This document shows positions 28,978 through 33,484 of a DNA stretch of 33,484 nt, piece by piece. The notes below the pieces were generated by a model. The model ran no database searches, was not told where the DNA came from, and saw only the letters and a program-made list of their open reading frames with translations. The stretch is from a virus, in the IMG/VR virus record IMGVR_UViG_3300029957_000027, positions 1-33,484 of that record. One strand, written 5' to 3'. Made by a program: the position numbers and the translations under genes. Each line of letters begins with the position of its first letter. Within the stretch, counting starts at the first letter, position 1.

Positions 28978-29456
28978 TGCCCGCGCCCGACGGCACCATC
29001 TCCCTCGCCCTGGACCTGGACGGCTCCCTCGTCGAGAAGGACGTCACCCCGCTGCGCTGGCGCCCGAAGGCACGCGAGTTCGTGGTGGCCGCAGCCGCCG
29101 CCGGGATGAAGCTCTGGCTCTTCTCCTGCCGCTGCGCGGTCGCCTGCGTGCTGGTCGACGCCGAGCCGTGGGACGCCGACGACTTCTGGCGCAGCGGCCG
29201 CGCGAGCCCAGACGTCGAGAAGAGCTGGGCACTCTGGGAGGAGGCTCGGTCCTTCCTGATTGCGGAGGGCGTCTGGCACCTCATGCAGCCCTGGACATCC
29301 CCGGGTAAACCCATGGTCGACGCCTTCGTGGATGATCGCAGCGAGGTCCCAGACTGGGGTCGACTCGCGCAGGAGTTGGGGGTTACCCTGAGCCATGCCT
29401 ACCCGGGAACAAGTCGCCAGTATGCTCAGGCGGGGGCCGTCGTCGCGGCCCGGTAG
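28977..29456 (+). CDS. HAD-superfamily phosphatase-like protein
   Basis: A 159-residue protein with ALDLDGSLVEKD (11-22), holding the catalytic Asp13/Asp15 of HAD phosphatases; LWLFSCRC (47-54) as motif II; and GKPMVDAFVDDRS (110-122) with the motif III/IV Lys and Asp pair. The cap is minimal, as in small phage HAD enzymes. The substrate could be a nucleotide or a DNA/RNA end phosphate. The last 62 nt overlap the next gene and contain its promoter. Confidence 0.75.
   Translation: MPAPDGTISLALDLDGSLVEKDVTPLRWRPKAREFVVAAAAAGMKLWLFSCRCAVACVLVDAEPWDADDFWRSGRASPDVEKSWALWEEARSFLIAEGVWHLMQPWTSPGKPMVDAFVDDRSEVPDWGRLAQELGVTLSHAYPGTSRQYAQAGAVVAAR
29360..29389 (+). promoter_or_regulatory. Intragenic promoter TCGACT, N18, TACCCT
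   Basis: Inside the end of the HAD gene. TACCCT (29384-29389) is 5 nt before the ATG at 29395, and TCGACT (29360-29365) lies 18 nt upstream of it. It would give the next gene its own leaderless transcript. Confidence 0.5.
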
Positions 29457-29988
29457 CGCTCCCGCCCCAGCACCAGCGGCCGCCGCGCCGTCACCCGCCA
29501 CGCTCCCGCCGCCCCCCGACGGCTACGCCTACGCCTGGAACGAGACGCACCGGCAGTTCCTGCTGGTCCAGGTGGCGCTCCCGCTCGCGGCCGCGCCGCA
29601 GCCGTCCCGCCTCGTCGGGCCCGGCGGCCAGCCCCTTGGCTCCCCCAGCGGCGCCCCGGGCTCGATGGCCAACGGGCTCCTCCGCCAGGGTGTCGACAGC
29701 GAGGGGAACGCGGTGGACAAGTATCACGAGTACCTCGCTGGACTGAGGGATCTCGATCCGTCTGGAACGGACAGCAGCGGCAGGCCGCTCCTGTACCTGC
29801 TGCCCCCCGTCGAAGAGGCCGAACGTCTCTACCCCACGCCGCGCGCCATGGTGCCCGAGTACGACGGCCAACGGGACCCGTTCGGCGGGCGCCAGGCGAA
29901 CCTTCGGATCGGGGCAGATGGGGCGCCGGTTCCGCCCGGTCCCTCCACCAACCCGAACGCCCCCCCCGTCGTGGCCTCGGGGGAGTAG
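29395..29988 (+). CDS. Pro/Ala/Gly-rich hypothetical protein
   Basis: A 197-residue protein with disordered ends (APAPAPAAAAPSPA near the start; a Pro/Gly-rich tail) and a middle region containing YAYAWNETHRQFLLVQVALP and DKYHEYLAGLRDLD. Composition fits a scaffold or decoration-type phage protein, but that is a guess. The start at 29395 overlaps the HAD gene by 62 nt and is supported by the promoter 5 nt upstream. It stops just before the HNH start. Confidence 0.6.
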   Translation: MPTREQVASMLRRGPSSRPGSAPAPAPAAAAPSPATLPPPPDGYAYAWNETHRQFLLVQVALPLAAAPQPSRLVGPGGQPLGSPSGAPGSMANGLLRQGVDSEGNAVDKYHEYLAGLRDLDPSGTDSSGRPLLYLLPPVEEAERLYPTPRAMVPEYDGQRDPFGGRQANLRIGADGAPVPPGPSTNPNAPPVVASGE

Positions 29989-30453
29989 GTGGCGACCCGA
30001 GCAGCCGTCGCGTCCTGGTCGGCGGCGCGCAAGCGGGCGGGCGGGCGCAACCGGCGGGCGGACGCCGCGGTCGTGCGGCAGATCCAGCGCGAGGCCCGCG
30101 AGCACGGCGCCACGCTGGCGAACGGGGGGAAGGGCGGATTGGATCCCAGGCTGGCAAGGGCGGTTTTCCGCCGGGACGGGTACCGCTGCACGAACAAGCA
30201 CTGCCCCACGCCCAAGCGGCGGGTAACGCTTGATCACATCAGCGGCCATCCGAAAGAGATCCGGGAGGACAGCGAGGCGCGGAAGCGGAAGGACCTGAAG
30301 CGCGGCGTGAAGATGGGCCACGTCAACAAGCTGGACGCCCTCCACACGCTCTGCGAGGACTGCCACACGGAGGCGAGCAACAGCGTCCACGCCCGAGAGA
30401 ACGCCATCGAGGCCGGCAAGAAACCGCCCCCGATGCGCGGCGATCGGAGGTAG
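29989..30453 (+). CDS. HNH endonuclease
   Basis: A 154-residue protein starting at GTG 29989 directly after the upstream TAG. The HNH core is VFRRDGYRC (59-67), NKHC (69-72), RRVTLDHISGHP (77-88), then LHTLCEDCHTEASN (118-131). The two CxxC-like pairs should bind a structural zinc, and His83 with the later His/Asn residues would form the metal-binding catalytic site. The N-terminal 50 residues are basic. HNH proteins near head genes often support cos cleavage or packaging; it could also be a homing enzyme. Confidence 0.8.
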   Translation: MATRAAVASWSAARKRAGGRNRRADAAVVRQIQREAREHGATLANGGKGGLDPRLARAVFRRDGYRCTNKHCPTPKRRVTLDHISGHPKEIREDSEARKRKDLKRGVKMGHVNKLDALHTLCEDCHTEASNSVHARENAIEAGKKPPPMRGDRR

Positions 30454-30456
30454 CGT
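30451..30456 (+). promoter_or_regulatory. TAGCGT -10 box overlapping upstream stop
   Basis: The TAG stop of the HNH gene forms the first half of TAGCGT, 8 nt before the ATG at 30465. No -35 recognised inside the HNH gene. Confidence 0.45.
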
Positions 30457-30464
30457 TCCGGCCC

Positions 30465-30899
30465 ATGGCCGATGAGCTGATCGTCCCGCCTGGGTATCCG
30501 AAGATCTCCACGCTGTGGGATTGCATCGTCGAGACCGAGGCGATGATCGACGCGACCGCGCGCGCCGCCGCCGAGCACTTCAGGCAGCGCCGGTCCTGGC
30601 GGGTTCGACTCCACCGCAGACTGCGCTGGTGGGCCGTCCTCCTCGGCCTCGCTCCCTTCGCCCCGGCCAAGAGCAACTATTTTCCGTTCACGCCCGACAT
30701 CACGCCAAAGCAGATCCGGAAGCTCCCGTTCTTCGAGGGGCTGGCGATCGCCATGGTCATCACCGACCTGGTGATCCGCGAGGAGCTGGTCATCTGGCTG
30801 AACAAGAAGCAGCCGCGCGCCAAGAGGATCTCGGTCGCGCTGGACGACTGGGACGGCACCCGCCACGACGTTTCCTCGGTCCCGCCCGCGGGCGCGTAG
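30465..30899 (+). CDS. Hypothetical protein, possible membrane contact
   Basis: A 144-residue protein. Residues 43-68 combine a basic patch (RVRLHRRLR) with a hydrophobic segment (WWAVLLGLAPFA), perhaps amphipathic or membrane-associated. Residues 93-112 (LAIAMVITDLVIREELVIWL) are hydrophobic but carry charges. No family recognised. The start is set by the -10 box 8 nt upstream. Confidence 0.55.
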   Translation: MADELIVPPGYPKISTLWDCIVETEAMIDATARAAAEHFRQRRSWRVRLHRRLRWWAVLLGLAPFAPAKSNYFPFTPDITPKQIRKLPFFEGLAIAMVITDLVIREELVIWLNKKQPRAKRISVALDDWDGTRHDVSSVPPAGA

Positions 30900-30904
30900 T
30901 ATCT
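30891..30904 (+). promoter_or_regulatory. GGCGCGTAGTATCT promoter box overlapping upstream stop
   Basis: Variant of the recurrent box. TAGTAT (30897-30902) begins with the TAG stop of the upstream gene (30897-30899) and lies 7 nt before the ATG at 30910. Confidence 0.65.
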
Positions 30905-30909
30905 GCCGC

Positions 30910-31266
30910 ATGAGCGTCCACGGGAGCACCGACGGGGGAGAGACATCGGTCTGCGGCAAGACGAGGGCCGAGCTGGCCTTCGAGTACGTGAGGACCAAGG
31001 CGCTCGAATCCGGCGACTTCACTGGCGAGCCGTGCGGGCGATGCCTGTCCCTGATCAACCAGAGGGTCTCGACCTACGTCGGCGCCAACCCCGACCACCT
31101 CCAATCGGCCACCATTCGTTTGTTCGATGCCACCGGGCGCGAGATCACCAGCCTGCAGATCAACACCCGCGAGTACGAGATCGAGGCGACATCGGAGACC
31201 GGGTACGACGAGGAGAAGAAGCGCAGCACCATCAAGTTCAAACTGATGGCCGTCGCAAGAAAATAA
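30910..31266 (+). CDS. Hypothetical protein
   Basis: A 118-residue protein with three cysteines near the N-terminal third (SVCGKT; PCGRCLS), then a beta-rich region (ATIRLFDATGREITSLQI; YEIEATSETG) and a C-terminal strand (STIKFKLMAVA). No motif recognised. Its start is fixed by the promoter box. It is followed by the longest non-coding gap of the right half. Confidence 0.6.
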   Translation: MSVHGSTDGGETSVCGKTRAELAFEYVRTKALESGDFTGEPCGRCLSLINQRVSTYVGANPDHLQSATIRLFDATGREITSLQINTREYEIEATSETGYDEEKKRSTIKFKLMAVARK

Positions 31267-31440
31267 GACTCGGCCCGCTCGGGACCGGGACCTGCCGGCC
31301 ACCCCCTCGAGCGGCGCGGTCCGCGAGCTGACACTCGCGGCGGCCCGCGATCGGAAGCCCCCCTGTCACCGGGCAGGGAAATTCGGCAGATCGGTCGCCT
31401 GACCCTCGTAAGGGGTCACGTAGTTAAACCGGAGGCCACG
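31267..31440 (+). other. Structured 174-nt non-coding gap/leader
   Basis: The gap contains several inverted repeats: CCGCGAG, loop CTGACA, CTCGCGG (31321-31340, perfect 7-bp stem); CCCTG (31361-31365) with CAGGG (31374-31378); and GACCC (31401-31405) with GGGTC (31413-31417). A possible promoter follows: CTGACC (31399-31404), a 16-nt spacer, TAGTTA (31421-31426). Unlike most unit starts here, the downstream ATG (31441) has a Shine-Dalgarno, GGAGG at 31431-31435. No T-run marks a standard terminator. Confidence 0.5.
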
Positions 31441-31734
31441 ATGCTCGACAAGCTCAGCGAAGACTTCACCGGGGACCGGTCGCTCTCGCGGTGCGGGATC
31501 TGCTTCACCAAGGCGACGCCCAAGAACCCGATCTTCCAGCTCAGCTGCGCGCGCCCCCTCTGCGTGAAGAAGCACACCGACACGGACGGCGAGGTGATCG
31601 ACTGCGCGGAGCACGGGCCGATCGTGACGCACTTCAACGTCACCCGGTGCAGGAAGTGCGGGGGCTCGCGTGCCGTGGCCAAGGCGATGAAGGAGCACCA
31701 GCAGGCGCACCACCCGAAGGCGCTGCCGGCATGA
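31441..31734 (+). CDS. Zinc-binding phage protein
   Basis: A 97-residue protein with CGIC (18-21), SCARPLC (35-41), DCAEHG (54-59) and RCRKCGGS (69-76), enough ligands for two zinc sites. The spacing resembles a double zinc-ribbon or FYVE-like crossover, but no known family is certain. Start supported by GGAGG 5 nt before the ATG. It overlaps the next gene by ATGA. Confidence 0.65.
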   Translation: MLDKLSEDFTGDRSLSRCGICFTKATPKNPIFQLSCARPLCVKKHTDTDGEVIDCAEHGPIVTHFNVTRCRKCGGSRAVAKAMKEHQQAHHPKALPA

Positions 31735-31967
31735 CCGTCCGCGGGCTGATCGGGTTCATCATCGCGACCGGCTGCACGGTCCTCTACGTCTGGGCGATCA
31801 CCGGCCTACTGGCACACGGAACGCACTGGAACCCGGCGACCGGCTACCGCGAACGGTGCCTGATGGGGCTCGGCTGCACCTTCGCCCTCGATCGACTAAA
31901 GGCGCTCGCCGGTCACCTGCGCGCCGCGATCCGCGAGGAGAGAGCCGCCCGCCGGCGACCGCGGTAG
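31731..31967 (+). CDS. Small membrane protein, holin-like
   Basis: A 78-residue protein with a hydrophobic N-terminal segment (LIGFIIATGCTVLYVWAIT, about 6-24), a short loop and a weaker second hydrophobic stretch (CLMGLGCTFALD, about 43-54). The tail is very basic (EERAARRRPR). Size, one or two spans and a basic tail fit a holin or other small inner-membrane protein. It is far from the endolysin gene, so the call is tentative. Confidence 0.55.
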   Translation: MTVRGLIGFIIATGCTVLYVWAITGLLAHGTHWNPATGYRERCLMGLGCTFALDRLKALAGHLRAAIREERAARRRPR

Positions 31968-31970
31968 ACT
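31965..31970 (+). promoter_or_regulatory. TAGACT -10 box overlapping upstream stop
   Basis: The TAG stop of the membrane-protein gene (31965-31967) starts TAGACT, 6 nt before the GTG at 31977. No clear -35. Confidence 0.45.
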
Positions 31971-31976
31971 GCCGCC

Positions 31977-32909
31977 GTGGCCGTCAGCCCGCTCATCCGC
32001 GAGATCGTGGCGCTCCACCGCGCCCAGCTGGCCGGCATCATCGAGGTCCGCGGCGTCGGGCGCCTGCGCGGCATCTACGCCTCCTCCCGGACCGAGCTCG
32101 AAGACCGCCTCGCCTCCCTCAAGCGGGACGGCAAGGGCCAGACCTTCGCCGCCGTCCACCTGCAGCTGGTGCTCGCCCAGGTCGTCGAGGCCCTCCGCAA
32201 CTTCGAAGCCCCCTTCCGCGAGCACCTCCACCAGACGGGGCAGCTCGCCGGGGTAGTGGCGCCGCGCCAGGTGGCGCAGATGATCGGCAGGGTCGAGACG
32301 GCCCGCGGCGCCATGACCCCCGTCATCGCTGCCGAGCAGGCTGCGGTGGTCCGCGGCGTCTACCCCAGCGTCGCCCCCACGCTCCTCCAGCGCTACCGCG
32401 ACAGCGCCAAGCGCTACGGGCCCCAGGCGCTCCTGTCCATCCGTGACGGGCTCTCCCGGTCCCTGGTGCAGGGGGAGACGGTGGACCAGGCGGTCGACCG
32501 ACTGGTGAAGGCGGGAGGGACGTTCGATGGGCAGCGTTGGCGGGCAGAGAGGGTATGCAGGACCGAGCTCTCGCACGCAGCCGGGGTGACGACGCAGAGA
32601 GCGATGGAGGGCTTTCGGATGTCCATGCCGAAGCTACTCAAGCGCTGGGTCGAGACGCGGGACGATCGGGAGGGGGACGACTCCAAGGATCTGGACGGCC
32701 AGACGGTGCCGGTCGACCAACCGTTCGTGTGGGTCGTGAAGGATTCGAAGGGGCGCCCGACCGGCAAGATCGTCCGAATGATGCAAGGACCAAACAGACC
32801 AAACGACAGAAGCCTCTGCATTCCCTGGCAATCGGCGTGGGGCAACCCGGAGACGGTGGCACCGGCGGGCCCCGTGAAACCCACGACAAGAGGACTGGCG
32901 TCCTCGTGA
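31977..32909 (+). CDS. Mu gpF-like minor head / head morphogenesis protein
   Basis: A 310-residue protein. A helical N-terminal half (1-180) precedes the Mu F-type domain: RAERVCRTELSHAAG (189-203, with the conserved Arg-Thr-Glu), KRWVETRDDREGDD (222-235), LDGQTVPVDQPFVW (239-252) and RPNDRSLCIPW (274-284). Such minor head proteins bind the portal/prohead and act in head assembly or DNA ejection. It starts at GTG 31977, 6 nt after the -10 box. It follows the portal by about 3 kb of small genes, a wider gap than usual. Confidence 0.8.
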   Translation: MAVSPLIREIVALHRAQLAGIIEVRGVGRLRGIYASSRTELEDRLASLKRDGKGQTFAAVHLQLVLAQVVEALRNFEAPFREHLHQTGQLAGVVAPRQVAQMIGRVETARGAMTPVIAAEQAAVVRGVYPSVAPTLLQRYRDSAKRYGPQALLSIRDGLSRSLVQGETVDQAVDRLVKAGGTFDGQRWRAERVCRTELSHAAGVTTQRAMEGFRMSMPKLLKRWVETRDDREGDDSKDLDGQTVPVDQPFVWVVKDSKGRPTGKIVRMMQGPNRPNDRSLCIPWQSAWGNPETVAPAGPVKPTTRGLASS

Positions 32910-32930
32910 TTCGCTCCGCACTATACAGGC

Positions 32931-33281
32931 ATGCCAGCGCGAATCGACATCGACGTCAGTGCATTCGTCGAAGACTACTCGGCGGGTAAGACCCTCGAAC
33001 AGATCGGCGCCAAACACGGCGTGTCGGCCAACCTGGTGTGGAAGCGAATCGTGGCGGCCGGCGTGACCATCAGGCGGAGGATCAGGAACCGAAAGCGCGT
33101 CGCGGTCGACGTAAATCAGCTGGTCGTCGAGTATGTGACGGACGGGTTGCCTCTCATGGCCATCGCCAAGAAGCACGGGCTCGGGTTTCGGGTCGTCCGC
33201 GATCGGCTCGACGAGCTCGGTTACGTTCGCATCTACGCCCCCGATCACCCGAACGCTCAGTGCGGCGGCTACGTCCTCTAA
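32931..33281 (+). CDS. Protein with two helix-turn-helix repeats
   Basis: A 116-residue protein. Residues about 10-42 (FVEDYSAGKTLEQIGAKHGV, then LVWKRIVAAG) and 60-95 (LVVEYVTDGLPLMAIAKKHG, then VVRDRLDELG) form two similar resolvase- or sigma-like HTH units, suggesting an internal duplication. It is likely a DNA-binding regulator. A possible -10 (CACTAT or TATACA, 32919-32927) lies just before the ATG at 32931. Its TAA stop is shared with the next -10 box. Confidence 0.7.
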   Translation: MPARIDIDVSAFVEDYSAGKTLEQIGAKHGVSANLVWKRIVAAGVTIRRRIRNRKRVAVDVNQLVVEYVTDGLPLMAIAKKHGLGFRVVRDRLDELGYVRIYAPDHPNAQCGGYVL

Positions 33282-33284
33282 CAT
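33279..33284 (+). promoter_or_regulatory. TAACAT -10 box overlapping upstream stop
   Basis: The TAA stop of the HTH gene (33279-33281) is the first half of TAACAT, 9 nt before the ATG at 33294. Confidence 0.4.
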
Positions 33285-33293
33285 CGGCTGGTC

Positions 33294-33484
33294 ATGGAGA
33301 AGCGCCTCGGCCGATACCTCACGGCCGACGAGGTCGTCCATCACCTGAATCACATCAGGAGCGACAACAGGGACGAAAATTTGGAACTTCACGGATCGAA
33401 CGGCGAGCACGTCCGGGCGGAACATGGTCGGGGCGTCTGCTCCGTCCCCGGGTGCGGGAAGCCCCACAAGTACCGCGGCTACTG
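33294..33484 (+). CDS. HNH endonuclease, N-terminal part (cut by window end)
   Basis: The visible 63 residues carry MEKRLGRYLTADEVVHHLNH, a DNRDENLELHGSNGEH segment, then CSVPGCGKP. VVHHLN...DNR.ENLEL is the HNH signature common in phage homing enzymes; the later Cys pair begins a zinc site. The gene runs off the right edge. The start follows from the -10 box 9 nt upstream and from typical N-terminal GR.L...E motifs. Confidence 0.75.
   Translation, partial: MEKRLGRYLTADEVVHHLNHIRSDNRDENLELHGSNGEHVRAEHGRGVCSVPGCGKPHKYRGY

Noticed and set aside
1-33484. tRNA genes, integrase, or attachment sites
   Set aside because: No cloverleaf-like sequence, integrase motif or paired direct repeat was found by eye; a covariance-model scan was not possible.

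Overview
The window is a GC-rich stretch of a tailed double-stranded DNA bacteriophage genome (or an integrated or metagenomic relative), cut at both ends. Evidence: a terminase ATPase gene, a terminase-type nuclease gene, a portal gene, a Mu F-like minor head gene, a pectate-lyase-fold tail spike, a GH25 endolysin, several HNH endonucleases and three DNA methyltransferases, packed among dozens of small genes joined by ATGA, GTGA or TGATG overlaps. No rRNA, tRNA, CRISPR array or insertion sequence was seen. The gene at 8621-10528 ends in a sigma-70 region-4-like module of a type I know mainly from Myxococcota and other former Deltaproteobacteria. That hints at a host in that group, but it is inference.

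Layout. 1-2554: end of a Gly-Tyr repeat protein, a DNA methyltransferase, small zinc-ribbon, KGG and Cys-rich genes, and a DUF3850-like gene. 2606-5450: tail-fibre/spike module. 5447-6671 (minus strand): three-gene cassette with the GH25 lysozyme. 6716-8513: terminase ATPase-domain gene and two small genes. 8621-10528: zinc-knuckle/HTH protein. 10576-13411: island of lipoproteins and exported proteins around a papain-like peptidase. 13408-16403: cascade of small overlapping genes. 16408-17878 (minus): three genes including a sulfotransferase-like P-loop protein. 18088-20558: second cascade, ending with an MT-A70-like methyltransferase. 20678-23592: HNH-AP2 endonuclease, a superoxide-dismutase/metallopeptidase chimera and the terminase nuclease-domain gene. 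23618-28690: ParB-methyltransferase, small genes and portal. 28687-33484: small zinc-binding genes, a HAD phosphatase, HNH genes and the minor head protein.

Four things stand out. (1) The large terminase appears split into an ATPase gene (6716-7558) and a nuclease gene (22840-23592) about 15 kb apart. (2) The gene at 21376-22836 looks like an Fe/Mn superoxide dismutase fold with a zinc metallopeptidase inserted between its two helical halves. (3) Many transcription-unit starts carry a -10-like hexamer 5-10 nt before the start codon, the geometry of leaderless mRNAs; six share a longer box, CCCGCGTAGTATCT or a close variant, and another group has -35 boxes instead. (4) The phage encodes a protein with three zinc knuckles and a sigma-region-4-like HTH, a candidate for reading such promoters.

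Limits: calls come from reading translations by eye, with no database search. GC-rich DNA gives long open frames on both strands, so starts were chosen by gene overlap, Shine-Dalgarno sequence, promoter spacing and family N-termini.
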